64,000 nt of DNA from Odontocerum albicorne (GCA_949825065.1 OX463846.1:20159413-20223412); one strand, 5' to 3'; counted from the first letter of the stretch, positions 24,100 through 35,799 are shown. Numbers and translations: made by a program. The notes: a model not told the origin generated them from the letters alone.

Positions 24100-24240
24100 A
24101 AACCTGTATAATAAAAGATAATATATAACGAGGTGTATAGACATGGCAGAAGTGAACGATATGTGCGAGGGTAGAATAAATTGGAGGTCAATTTTCTCTG
24201 CTCACCCAAAACAGGGACTAGTTATGCAGATAGGCAAACA
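24100..24240 (+). mobile_element. LINE A extreme 3'-end fragment
   Basis: RCIDMAEVNDMCEGRINWRS followed by IFSAHPKQG matches the final segment of LINE A (R..D..E...C..R..W.S..SAYP). It is the shortest copy of the family in the window. Confidence 0.6.
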
Positions 24241-25618
24241 TAGCGAAACTTTTTCTTTTTTAGTATAGGCAATCTACTGAAACCAGGATAATTTTTGCCA
24301 CCAAATTAAAGTCACTATGCAATTATATAAGACAATAAAATAAAATAAATTTATAAATTAAAATTTTAGACAATTTAAAGTTTCTACTGATTAAGCTTCA
24401 ACATTTAACAATCGTTCTATCAGTGAAAAAGTTTAACGAAGAAAGAAGAAACGTAAAATTCATTGGACGTGGTAAATATATGACTTTCAGCAAATCAAAT
24501 CTCCCTCGAAAAAGACAACCGAAAAAAACATGATCTATAGTTTCATCATCCAAACCGGACTCTCAGCTGAGATTCTCCACAATACTCATTATATAAAGGT
24601 GACAAGCCACCGCGCACTAGCCCGTCCGCAAACGACACATGACAGATACTTCCATCTTGTTCAATATTATTATATTAAATCATGGTTTCAAAGGGATATA
24701 TTGTTGGATTGATATATACTCGTATTTCGTTTGATTGATTTATAAGCATTTATTTACACTAGTTATATCCCAATCCAATGCCAATCGGTGCTAAATATCA
24801 TGTTTAATTTAATTTAAAAGATTAGTTACTGGCAGTGAAAAATCAGATAGGGGACAGCCGGTAGAACATGCTTCCTTTGCCAAGGAATAAACACATTGAT
24901 ACCAATATGTGAAGGGATCCAAGCTAGAGAAACATACATCAATTGGAATAACTTAACTTTGGATTGAGCAAATAATTTCTTTGTATAAGTAATTTAAACG
25001 ATTACCTGAAATTTAATGAAGAGCACTATGGGAATTTGAAAATATAACATAAACTCCCTCTTTGAACGAACTTTTCGTACCGCGTTTTTTCAGGTACGCT
25101 CAAAAATATCTTTTGGTTGAAAGAATGTTACTAAATACTCGCAAAATACAATAAAATCGTAATATAAATACAATATCAAGAAAAATCTTAATTGGTCTTC
25201 TTGAATTGTTTTCAAAGTATAAACGGAGATGCAGGTTGAATTGAATTCTCGAACGTCGTTAATTAACACTGTTTATAAATGTTGTTGACGCTTGCTGACT
25301 GCACTGAATGTATTTAATGAACTGAATGCAACTGGAGCGTAATGCTTTTAAGGAAGGCTGTTTGTTCTGCTTCCATTAGCAGTGGCATTTAGCGAATTGC
25401 CAGGCATCGAGGGAAAATATTTACAAACTTAATTTCCATTCATGTATCTATCATTTCAGCAAATATTTCTATATTTAACATGGATATGTAACTTTTGTAT
25501 CATATCGTGATTTTCACATATGTACTTTTAATTTACGTCACTTTGATCATTTGCATATACAAAAAAATAAACAATAAAATAGTAGTAGATATATGAATTG
25601 TGATGCGTTGCTTAAATA
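24241..25618. other. AT-rich DNA, nothing recognised
   Basis: No coding or repeat structure supported. One TACTCGTA lies at 24717. Confidence 0.45.
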
Positions 25619-26175
25619 CATGTTGTCTCAAAAAATATACACACATTTCATTAGAGTGAAAATTCAGTATTTTTTAAGCTATGTCTAATATTAAAACTTC
25701 AAATTAAAGAAAATAAACGTCTTCGTTTTTTAATTTGTCACAAATGCTCTAATTATGGCTTTTATGGCTGCACTGCTGATAACGTGGAATCACAAACTTC
25801 AAGAGCCATTTTTTTGTTATTTGGCTGCGTGTTTTTTCATTGGTTGCTCTCAATTCATTGTAGGTTTTAAGTTTTGTGCCATTTACATCATTCTTGAGGA
25901 GTCTTCATTAAAAAATGTTCATTGGCGTGGTGAGGTTTGGGGAGTGCGGTGAGTACTTAATGCTACTTCTACACCCAATTCATCTGTTTAGCAAATTTTC
26001 ATCAAGATAGGCTCTCACATTACCACGGTAGTGGGAAGGTACATCATCTAACTGGAAACAGGAGTCCTCCTCATCCCTAAACTCTTCACAAATGTGCAGT
26101 ATGATAAATTTCTCCATCAAATTCAGGCAAACGGCACAGTATGAAAGTGTGTATACATTTTTTTGAGATACTCTA
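25619..26175 (-). mobile_element. Tc1/mariner-type element, internally deleted, with TIRs
   Basis: The left end CATGTTGTCTCAAAAAATAT and the complement of the right end (AGAGTATCTCAAAAAAATGT) are inverted repeats of the CAGGGTGTCTCAAAA type, with flanking TA. On the minus strand the frame gives CFQLDDVPSHYRGNVRAYLD. The family has FQQDGAPAHY..NVR.YLDE here, with the second catalytic Asp. Then come NR, a stop where Trp is expected, IGCRSSIKYSPHSPNLTTP (usual RWIGRRG.IEWPPRSPDLTPLD; the D of SPDLTP is N and the following LD is lost), and a tail ending in LEHL and a stop at 25738. The N-terminal two thirds are missing. A minus frame extending past 26175 is chance read-through of the TIR. Confidence 0.7.
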
Positions 26176-26429
26176 TATATGTACATACTCGTATATAATA
26201 CTATCCCAGTCTTATGCCTAACACATTCTTTGTAGCCAAATTTGAAAGGAAACTGATGCATTAGATTGAGGTTTTTCAAAAGTAACATTTTGGCTCTGAA
26301 CTTATAATAGGAATATTATGCCCCTAGGTAATTATTTAAATCAAAATGGAACAAATGTGCCCATGCCGCTCTAACAATATAGCGTGATTATTTCAATCCA
26401 ATTATGAGTGCGGGAAAGCTATCATTATG

Positions 26430-26680
26430 GTAAGTGGATTATTATCTGCAAGTGACCAATGACCTAAACTACATTAAACATCATAAGAGAAGACTAAGAA
26501 TTAAATGTTATCAAGGTTTTATAGATCACGTTGCCAAATTGGCTGAAAGTGCTAAAATCGCAGCTAGTGTTCATGTGATTCTTCAATTTAGCTTTGAGTG
26601 TTCGCCTAGAAAATGGTTGACGAACTGCTCAGAAGATTTAATGAATGAGGCAGACATTTGAATGCTTAAGTATGTCAAAA
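26430..26680 (+). pseudogene. Helitron helicase-like domain fragment
   Basis: The open frame 26434-26661 contains YLQVTNDLNYIKHHKRRLRI, then CYQGFIDHVAKLAESAKIAA, then VHVILQFSFECSPRKW. The family pattern in the helicase-like N-terminal domain of Helitron Rep/Hel proteins is K.E..RL.F.R..Q..LR..LYQGL.DH...AE......V.ILPSSF.GSPR.M...Y.DAM. The downstream EDLMNEADI would fall at the DAM segment. The HUH endonuclease and helicase domains are absent. This is recognition from memory of the family and needs a profile search. Confidence 0.5.
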
Positions 26681-26956
26681 TATTAGCATGAATACTAAAA
26701 TAATATGTTTAACATAATCTCCTTAGTTTATTAAATTGGATCTCAACATCTCAGAGTAAATTTGATGGACCTTTATGAATAATTTGGTAAAGTGGGGTGA
26801 CTCGTTTTGTGTATGTAACGTAGGATGTTTGTTCTATAAATAAATAGAGCTCAGCGGAATCAAATTGGAAAAAAGTAGGTTTTTTTGCAGAGTTTTATTT
26901 ATGTATGTTGTTTAACTTAGGTAGCTAAAAAAATATACAACATCACGTTTATGATA

Positions 26957-27074
26957 TCTATAATTCATTATCAAACCTTTATTTTCTGGTGTTTTTCTTC
27001 GGAAAGTTGAAACTTTCTATAATTCATTATCAAACCTTTATTTTCTGGTGTTTTTCTTCGGAAAGTTGAAACTT
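26957..27074. repeat. 59-bp two-copy tandem duplication
   Basis: The unit starting TCTATAATTCATTATCAAAC and ending GGAAAGTTGAAACTT occurs at 26957-27015 and 27016-27074 with no differences that I can see. It is a recent event. Confidence 0.95.
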
Positions 27075-28329
27075 TGATATTTTAAAAGGAAATGCGTTTT
27101 TTATGGAATTTTCCTTCAGAACTGAAAGGTATTTTGTATACGTTACAGTGGAATCGTATGGTCAGTAAATGCAAAGTATTACTGGTGAATTTTCACCTTC
27201 ACCTTCACTTATATAATTAGTGAATATATTCTTAAGTGTTATGTGTCTATATACAATACATTAGTGAAAGTGTATTTACACTGCTTTTTGCTAGTGAACG
27301 TTTTGAATTTGAACACCTATGAGCAATTGCGGTTTATACTATATACTCAAGCTTGCTGCATTCAGGTAAGTTTTTGAAATGATTGTTTTAGTTACAAGAT
27401 GGTGTTTCGCAACAACTTATCATAAAGTCTAAATGTGTAGTTTTTTCAGACAACACTAAGAATGATTGCTAGTGTTCAATCTAACAGTGCAAAACAAAGC
27501 TTGTAAGTGTTCTTGCACTTTAAAATGTAAGACTGAAGCGTAATTCCCAGATAAATGGCAATACACTTCTAAATACGTTAAAATTGTTTGTAAAATACCA
27601 TAATTAAAAAAAATTATGAAAGGTTTTTTTATCTTTTTATTTTAAATTTTCCTTTCTAGGCCGTTGTTAGTAAAGGTCAATAAACAATGGACGATGGATA
27701 TACAATATATGATATATCATACAGTGACTAGTGAATATGAATATAATATTTTTAAATGAACAATTTCTTCCACATTCACTTATTACTTTAATGAAGGTAT
27801 ACATTTACTAGTTATAAATCTGTACCTTAGAGCTGAAACTCTGGATGTCTCATTCGCAAAATTATTCAGGAGAGCTTTTTAGAAACAAAATGTGTTCTAT
27901 TGTCTTTGTTTCCGATATTGTTTTTTTTTACAGTTTCATTTTTACTAAATTTAATTCTTTTAATGCCATTCTTGGCTAATAAAAGGAGATTTAAGAAAAT
28001 AAATTTTTTATGCGGTATTAATTGGACTTCAATACATTTTGCTCTAACTTATTTCTCATATACATTGACTACTATGGACATTGTTGAGTTGAGTAATAAA
28101 ATACAATATTATATTATTGTATAGAAAAATAAAATAACATTGAATGTTTTTATATTTTATTAAGGTTATTATTATTAAATTTTATTTGGGTACAATAGGT
28201 TAATATAAAAAATATATTTTTTAAATTAAAACTTTTGAGTAAGACAAAATTAATAAAATCAGTTGCTGGAAATTTATCCACAGTCAGTCCACAACCGTGT
28301 CTTCGGGATAATCACCAGCCTTCTGGCCG
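27075..28329. other. AT-rich DNA without recognised genes
   Basis: The open frame 27900-28124 (+) is hydrophobic and low-complexity, with no family match that I recognise. Confidence 0.45.
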
Positions 28330-29970
28330 TGCTTTATATTATTATATTATCATAAAAGCTATGAAATGCTTCCGGAATCCATTGCTTAAGAATTTGTAGA
28401 TTATTGTATTTTGCAGTGCTGATTGACCGCAGAGTTTCAGTTATATGAGGCAAAGTGGGCGGAAAATTCACAGTTTGTTGCTGTACCTTTCGTCGTAAAT
28501 CTATGACTTCGAACACGTCGCTACTAAAATGTGTTTTCTAAAACAGCAATCCCATGGATTCAGTACGGACTTGCATTCATACCGCCTTGGTATTATGTAA
28601 TTTATTCAAATATGTAATTTATTGAAATATGTATATTTGGAATATGTAATTTATTGAATTTTTTTTTCTTGAGACAAAGGGTGCATTATTTGATGGACAT
28701 AGTGCACGCAATTTTTAAAAGTCACCTATCTCCATTGACATAACTTTAAAAGGCTTCGTGCGCCGACATGACCTAACTAGTTGCAACCAATTTTTTGTCT
28801 TTTCTTCTCCCTTTCAATAAAAGCATGGTCTCAGTCCACTTCCATATGTGTGTGACCACGCAACAGAAACTTATGATTTATTAATTTAACACCAAGAAGT
28901 GTTTTGAGTATCCAAAAATATGTCAGTATGATAATTAAATTTCGATTTTTGCCAGCAAAATTGTCTGACCAAATGGTCACTTCTTCAATTTCACTTCCTC
29001 TTAAAGTGTCATTTGTTCATTTTAATATGCACAATGCAACTTAATTTCCTCCCCGGCCACCTTTTGGTTCATCCCACATCATACATGATGTTTCTTTATT
29101 AGTATCATCATGTTATGGTCAGATTAAATGTCCAAAGTTTCCGTCTGTAAGAACTTTGGGCATTGCTTAGAAACGGAGTTGGGAAACATTTTTGTAAATC
29201 AAGCATAGTAACTATTTTTCTATTGAAATTTCGTTGCATGTTGTTTTATATATTTTTTTAAATTTTAGCGGTTAGTGGCTTCTTTAATATGCTCTCCTTG
29301 TTTCAATTTATGTTCTGCACTTTCTGATTCATATTAACTGTTTTTGATCAGTGCCACAAATTCGTCGCAGGTGTCACAGGTGACATTATTTGGCATTTTA
29401 AATGCATAGTTAAATTCTTCGTCAAAAACTCTTCGATAGAGCCACTTATTCGGGATGTCTCCAACATTGGTTTGTTCTTGTCTAAAAAGGTCGTACATTT
29501 TGTTAAAATTCAGGTCACTTCTCAAGTATTTCTTTTGAGTTCGCTCTCTACTGTAATGCGACTTATATGTAGGGAATTTTTTATGTGATTTCTTGTCATT
29601 TTCAGATGGCTGGATTTGAACTTGTTTAGAGCTGGACGGTGACCTCTGTGATGTTTCATAATATTTCCTCCTCCATTCTTTATTTTCTTACTTGCCACGT
29701 TTTGTACAAATCCGTCTTTAATTGAAAGCGTATATAGAAAGAATATCTTGCACACTTGCACTTATTCAAAAGTCAAAAGTCAAAAGTATATTTGTAAGAG
29801 AAATTGCGTCTTCCTTCCTGCGCTGCATTTCTAGGTCGACTTCTTTGGACTGGCACTTTTTTGATGATTGATGCAACATACTGTCGTTGTTTTTGCAGCA
29901 TTTTATCATGTTTTCGTAAAGAATCATTCTCAACATCGCCTGGTCAAAAAATGTCCATCAGAAGAGTGTA
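28330..29970 (-). pseudogene. Decayed copy of an uncharacterised, repeat-associated arthropod protein
   Basis: Read on the minus strand from about 29970, broken frames give in order: RNFSYKYTF; VCKIFFLYTLSIKDGFVQNV (family VCK.FFL.TL.I....V); KNGGGNIMKHHRGHRPALNK (family G...DRRG.H.P.NKT); FNKMYDLFRQEQTNVGDIPN and YRRVFDEEFNYAF (family I.KMYDLY......V.E..YR.VF...FNL.F); NVTCDTCDEF (Cys pair); WSDN and GKNRN near 28950 (family YSD.CGGQNRN); RGHTHMEVD at about 28828-28860 (family GHT.MEVDS.HA.IE); and a C-terminal PEAFHSFY. The spaced Asp/His/Glu motifs suggest a nuclease or transposase fold, but I know of no proven function. Multiple stops make it a pseudogene. A (CAAAAGT)3 run sits at about 29767-29787. 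Confidence 0.65.
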
Positions 29971-31010
29971 AAATAAATAGTTATAATTGAGAATTGACAA
30001 TTTCCAACAGCCATGTACAGTGTGCGATAACTTTTGACGTTATGTGATTTACTCAATAAAAAAATATAAATCAATGGGATATTTTCATAATACGAGACCT
30101 TTACTTTTTTCTCGAAAGCCTTTTATAGGCTTTTTTAATAATTTCTGCTCTTTTCGACAATATTTTGATTTTTTTTTGGTTATTATTAACAAAACAACAC
30201 AGCCAAACAATATAACTGTAAAAAAAACACTGCCAGAACACTTGAAGTCCAAAAATAGGAAAATACAATTTCCCCACGTTAGAGCTAAAACACCGTATGT
30301 TGGACTTCCGCATGTTTCGAATTAGAAATGTTCAATTTGAATAAGAGCTGAAATGATGTAAATGGACTACAATACTTTCAGCTCGTAATCACATCTGGAC
30401 TTCAACAGTTTTAGCCCAACGTATTTCGTTCAATCTTTATCAATGAACTTCCACGTCTTCAGCATTAATAGAACTGATAATAATGATGAAATATGCATTA
30501 ATAACTCATTTTTGAAAAAAATGTGACTTCCGGACTTTCAGCTCTAAGGTACATAAATAACATTCACTATCCAATTCCCTTCAAATGTGAAATATATAAT
30601 TGTTAGAGAAAATAATATACGTTACTCTTAATAGTTCTGTTTAAAAAGAGTTATGATCACCACTCGCACACGGAACGAGGTTATTGAATGAATACTCTGA
30701 CATTGATATTTCTACATATCAGTGGATACATTGAGGATTGAACTTCTAATAATTTTATAGGCATAACTGAGTCACTTCACAGGAAACATGAATATCATTG
30801 TTTCTGTTGTCACATAATATTTTGATCATTCTTTTTCTTGTTATTTGATGTGATTAGGTTGAACGTGTATCAAATGTAAAATTACTAGATATACATACTC
30901 AAACAAATTATAGTAAATAAAGTCCAACATGGTGGGTTTACTGCGTAGTTGCAATGTACTTAATATACGATAAGAAAATAAAAGGCATGTGCGCAAGTAC
31001 TTTATCCATG
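29971..31010. other. AT-rich DNA without recognised genes
   Basis: Overlapping open frames near 30044-30325 on both strands show no family pattern. Confidence 0.45.
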
Positions 31011-31190
31011 TCATCTTTGTGGGTTTGATGGTAAAACATCTGTTTTCCAACTCAAGGGTTGCGTGTTTGATTTTCGTTGGAATTCCGAATTTAAAAAAAA
31101 GAGTTTAAACACCTTTTGGTCGGTTGCCACATGGCAATAAACCAGCAGGTGGAACTGTATACAACAAAAGTCTTATATATAAATACAAAA
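31011..31190 (+). mobile_element. tRNA-derived SINE copy
   Basis: The head contains GGGTTTGATGGTAAAACATC (A-box region) and GTTGCGTGTTTGATTTTCGT (B-box region). The tail GTCGGTTGCCACATGGCAAT then AAACCAGCAGGTGG, with TACAACAAAAGT, is the same tail as in the 33.2- and 40.8-kb copies. Confidence 0.75.
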
Positions 31191-31334
31191 CTAGGAATTG
31201 ATCCTGAATTCCCGATGTTGAAGATAAGTGTTTTATTAAAGAGGCAGGAAGCTGTCTGTAAGTACTGCTTGTATTTGGTATATAGATTTAACTTGATATT
31301 TAAAAAATGAGTTTTTAAATGTACAACACATTAA

Positions 31335-31915
31335 ATAATACTAGTTGCAACCCGTGAAATATTCACGAAAGTAAAATAAGTTATACATTTTTGAAATACC
31401 GAATGGAGCAAGATCAAAATATTTTTTTTTGCTTCATTAATGTTTAAAGTTTAAAATAAAAAAGGTACATCTTCATTGATGAATTGTTTAATTCTCAAAA
31501 ATCTCTTTATACACGATATTTTGTGTATAAACATTACTGTTGTTCAATTTAAATCGTTGATAAAGTTTTCCTTGAATACTTGTTTCAGATATATTAACTT
31601 TAATGTTTTCGCGTTTCCGACATCTTGAAAAAACCACATATAATTATCTGCATTAAAAAAAAGAGCATAAGATAAATAAACACAAGTAATCACAAGGTTC
31701 AATATAATAGGATATAAATGAATTATTTAATGAATTACAATTCAAAATAAATTGGCATCGTCCCCTTTTACACCGGTTCGTTCAGTATAATTTCAATCTG
31801 TTTCGAAGTATTCCTCTCTCGCTCTCTTGTATTTAGAATTCAATTTTCGTATTCTTTCTTTGGTGACAACCGTACGGGTTTTGGCCTATTTATATTATGA
31901 TAAAATAAATCGTGC
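31335..31915. repeat. Dispersed repeat, copy 1 (shared with 45729-46048)
   Basis: It begins TACTAGTTGCAACCCGTGAA and contains a short palindrome around CGTGAAATATTCACG. It shares a second block, CATCGTCCCCTTTTACACCG (from about 31757) through TATTCCTCTCTCGCTCTCTT to GGGTTTTGGCCTATTTATA, with the copy at 45.7 kb. No open frame is recognised. It is probably a non-autonomous DNA element; the class is unknown. Confidence 0.75.
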
Positions 31916-33150
31916 ATAAAATTATCCTTCAACGAGTTATTCACATGAGTTGACGAAAGATGAATTTTTTTTAGAAAAAAAGGAAAATATTGGCTAAAAA
32001 AAGGAATTCAAATAGCATACGATGATTCGACAAAAGATTCAGATTACAAAGCGTTATTCGGAAAACTCTTGAGAAATTGTTGACAGTACGGCGGCTTTGA
32101 AAGGAAAGAATTCTAGTTAAATTTTACTCAGAAAATTACCCGCATATTGAAGTCTTACTTGGCAGCTTTTATATCTCAGCTTATTTTATGTATTTAATTC
32201 AAAATAAGCATTTTATAGAATCTTTTGTTTCATTGTTGTCTTAAATATAAAAAATATTTTTTTATATTTAACACGACAATGAAGCAAAAGATTCTAGGTT
32301 ATTTAGTGAAAAAAGTTTTTATTTTATGTCTCAGATATCCTAAATATTAATTAAGTATAAGACTTTTGGTATGAGATAGATGTTTAAAGGTTTAAAAAAA
32401 ATGTTTAGGGTCGATTTTGTTTGAGTACCATCGGACATCAAACGTGAAACTGAAACGACTTGATGACATGCTACAATGTTTGATTAAAATAAATTGCTGC
32501 AAGTACAGAAATCAACTTTATGCATTCATATAAAGGTTTTAAATTAATATATTGATTTGTCTGACATAATTCGGATTAATCTGTATATTTTACCTTTATT
32601 TTTTTTAATATTAGAAAAAATCTAATTAATATATACCATATAATGCATATATTATAACACCAACCCAATGCTTACAATATTATCATCCTGACATTATTCA
32701 AAAGAAGATCTTCATAATTTTTAATCATTTAATCACAAGTATCGTTATATACGCATCGTCACATATATTTACGAGGATATAAAACAATTGACATAATTTT
32801 TTTTAATCAAGTCACCGTGTAGTTCAATACTTTTTTTAGGATTAATAAATTTTTCAACATTACGAAAACATTGAGAAGTTTTGTTTTCAAATTGTGTAAG
32901 ACTGTGATGATCACTTCACCGTAACTTTCATTTTTCCCCGCAAGTCAGATTTCAATTTTGAAAATTAAAAATAATCACTAAAGGGCAAGTCAGGGCTACA
33001 GATAGGGTGAGTGATTTAATTCTTGAAAACGAAAGTGTTGAATTGCAGACATTGCAGTCGTACTCAACATTTTGCATTTGAACAGCACTCAAGAATTTTT
33101 TCCTCCATCTTACGTTCAAATTATTTATGCTGAGATGATCATAGCCATGT
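31916..33150. other. AT-rich DNA; only an 80-bp hairpin is recognised
   Basis: Apart from the hairpin at 32216-32295, no gene or repeat is supported. Confidence 0.45.
32216..32295. repeat. 80-bp near-perfect inverted repeat (hairpin)
   Basis: The left arm TAGAATCTTTTGTTTCATTG... and the complement of the right arm TAGAATCTTTTGCTTCATTG... match over about 37-38 bases with three mismatches and almost no loop. It could be a tiny MITE, a snap-back duplication or an expressed hairpin; the sequence alone does not decide. Confidence 0.9.
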
Positions 33151-33370
33151 ATACCTATGTGGTCTAGTTGGTAGGTTATTTGTCTCCCAGCCCGGAGGCT
33201 GCGAGTTCGGTTCCGATTGGAACCAGATTATTTTAAAATGGATTCCAGCCTGTTTTTAACTTAAGGCCTCTTTAACATCTTTCTTGTTGGTTGGAAGATA
33301 TTGCCACATGGCTATAAGACCGCCAGGTTGCAATGCATACAACAATAGTGTAATGCAATACAATTATGCA
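33151..33370 (+). mobile_element. tRNA-derived SINE, best-preserved copy
   Basis: TGTGGTCTAGTTGGTAGGTT is a good A-box region, and GCGAGTTCGGTTCCGATTGG holds the B box (GTTCGGTTCC). The body has AACTTAAGGCCTCTTTAACA and TTGGTTGGAAGATATTGCCA. The tail has CATGGCTATAAGACCGCCAG then GTTGCAATGCATACAACAAT. It serves as the reference for the other copies in the window. Transcription by RNA polymerase III is inferred from the boxes. Confidence 0.85.
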
Positions 33371-34189
33371 GAATTCGACGCACTGTGATTATGAAACGCC
33401 TACACCTAATGTTTTTTCTTTGAATTTTAGCCTTCTGTCATGTAACAGTTGCTTTTGCATTATCCAGCTGTTTCTGTAGTGAAGGCTACTTCTAGTCTGT
33501 CTGACAAGGGTCATCTTTAATGGATTTCCTGCCTATATGAATCTGTTAAGCCCGATCTTTTATTGCAGAATATGTCAGAGAAGCTTTTTTATACACATGT
33601 AAACGTCATTTAATTTTCACCGTGGTTTTCCACTCTTTTGAAAGTAGCTTGATAACCAATCGATATTCATTTTAAAGAGTTTCAGAATAAAACGAAGCAA
33701 TGTGTTTTCTATTGGCTCTAGTTGATATTCTACTGAGGGTGGAGGTTCAGTTTAGTTCAGTTCGATCCTTCCACCCACGCAATTATGGGGGACAAAATAA
33801 GTCCCTATCCAGCGCAATCTACACTAGAAGATCGAAATATTTTTTTATGAGCGCGACATCACGTATTGATGAAGAAGGAACTGTCCAAAGGGACTACTCA
33901 GGTGGCGACACACCTAAGTGTGAAAAAAATATCATAGTATTGACGACGGTTTTTTTTAATTGAATTTGGATGTCTGTCTTCCCACGGAGGAGGATGACTA
34001 ACGATGTTACTAAGTTGACAGCTGAGCCCCTAGGCGGGCTTTAATAATCGCGTTAGTGGTCATCCCAGGTAAGGGGTGAAGGCGGACGTCACCTATACTT
34101 GCTGGCTGACCCCTACCGAGAAGGACAATCACGGCGTGACGCTAGGACCTTCAGAGTTTGTTCCCTACAAATTATATGACATAATATAT
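33371..34189. other. Unclassified block, GC-richer in its second half
   Basis: 33700-34170 is less AT-rich than the neighbourhood, and an 87-codon frame (33700-33963) is open. No family was recognised for the frame or for the following CACGGAGGAGGATGACTAAC... stretch. It could be the 5' part of a retroelement. Confidence 0.3.
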
Positions 34190-34340
34190 GCCAGGGGTGG
34201 CCAACATGTTTGTTGTCACGGTCAAATTGAACGTTTAAAAAAGTCGTAATCTACAAATTAAATTAGTGAGATTTAATACATTAACACGCTGTTACTTGTA
34301 ATAAATTTCCAAAAAAGCTTCCTTTATAAATTCTACGTTA
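34190..34340 (-). mobile_element. Possible hAT terminal end
   Basis: CCAGGGGTGGCCAACATGTT resembles the CAGGGGTGGCCAA... inverted repeat of some hAT elements. No matching second end or transposase was identified. Confidence 0.3.
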
Positions 34341-35514
34341 AAAACAGTTTTACATTTTTTTGCTTAAAGACTTTGAATGATGCGGAAATCACTGCAAATG
34401 ATTTTAAAAAAGGTATTTTAAACACATTTTCTTGTGTTATTAAAAAATGCTTGAACTCATTAATTTTTGTTTGTTTTTAAATCACTGTATAGTATAATCG
34501 ATATTTCAACTGATATTTACTATGGAAACATACAATATGTCTTTTCAAATTACCTTCCTTTGTTATGGGTTCAGAATTATGTATTAAGCAACAATATTTT
34601 TTCTTTTATCACCATAAAAAATTAAACGTGCTCCCATACTTCGGTAAATGTAAGTCTTGGATTTTTTCGAATTCGTCATTTAATTGAAAGGGGTTTAAAT
34701 TCTCAAAATAAACGGATGTACACTGTTTTCACCACAGATTAGAACCTTAAAAAAGTTTATTCCTATCGATTCTTTGACACGCTGGGTGCTAGACTAAAAT
34801 ATGAAATAATATGCTCACCGGGAGAAAGCCAGGAGGTGAACCAAACGACAACACATTCCTAAAGCAGACAGGTGCTGACTACATTAACAAATGCATGCGC
34901 GTACTGAGATTTGGCAACATCGTACGCCATATTGTAAGTTACGAAAACAACCACGATGCATGTTGGCCATCCCTCATGTATGCCAGCCAACCTGTTGGCC
35001 ATTCCTCATGTATGCCATTAACGAATTAAATCATTTTTCTCCAATAAAGTAAACAAACTCTAAGCTAGAAGTTTTGAAGATATTTAAAATATTCTCAAGT
35101 GTTATCATAGTACAATAAGATTATATCAAGTTGTTGGTACCCTTATCTAATGACCACCTCTCATATATTAGTTATAATTAGATAAAGAAGGATATTGTGT
35201 TCTAAGATGAGACACAATTAGGATAAACAATGGAAACTCTGCAGGACTGCGTAATTAATCGCAATTAAATGTAAATATTATATATTATTTATAACAATGG
35301 TAAATTTCAAAAATTTTGTATCGTGGTCATATGTTAACAGTTGAAAACTGAGTAACTTGTAGTCGATCTATTTTTCTATAAAGAATTATTGTAGCATTTT
35401 GTTTAAATAGTTTTTTTAAATAACATTATCATCATTCTATATACCTATCCGAGTAGGTAGAGATAACAGATTATTTCACAACTATATCATAGCATGTACT
35501 CGTATCAACTGGTT
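34341..35514. other. AT-rich DNA; no gene recognised
   Basis: It contains a 32-bp partial tandem duplication at 34961-35016 (TGTTGGCCAT(C/T)CCTCATGTATGCC twice). The frame 34811-35029 around it is unassigned. Confidence 0.4.
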
Positions 35515-35690
35515 CACTTACAGCCAATAGACAGAATAAGGCCTGTAAGAAGACTGAAGGCACGTTGGGTGGACGAAATACGTAAGCAACCAGCGATTAC
35601 GTAGCAGCAGTGCGCAAAGCACAGGATTTCTTGAAAATCCCTTGGGAAGGCATACATCCTGCAGGGGGATGAATGTGGCCTGGTGATGAT
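35515..35690 (+). mobile_element. RTE-like LINE 3' end (LINE B type)
   Basis: The plus strand gives RPVRRLKARWVDEIRKQPAI, a stop, then ISWKSLGKAYILQGDECGL. The RTE-clade tail is GRP..RW.D.I.K..G......A.DR..W..LGEAY.QQW. It ends in a GATGATATATAAATATG-rich tail, as expected for a 3' end with a simple repeat. The minus-strand open frame 35514-35759 is a shadow. Confidence 0.6.
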
Positions 35691-35799
35691 ATATAAATAT
35701 GCATTTATGTATAAATATATATATCGAAAAAAAAATATATATAAATATTTTTTTCCCATTACAGAGATTTTTTGCTACATAGAGTGGGTCTGAATTATA

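Noticed and set aside
29767..29787. CRISPR-like or functional short repeat (CAAAAGT x3)
   Set aside because: Just a three-unit slippage repeat. No CRISPR structure occurs anywhere in the window, and none is expected in a eukaryotic genome.
33151..33240. A genuine tRNA gene at the best SINE head
   Set aside because: A and B boxes are present, but the cloverleaf arms are not conserved and the segment continues into a SINE body shared with other copies.
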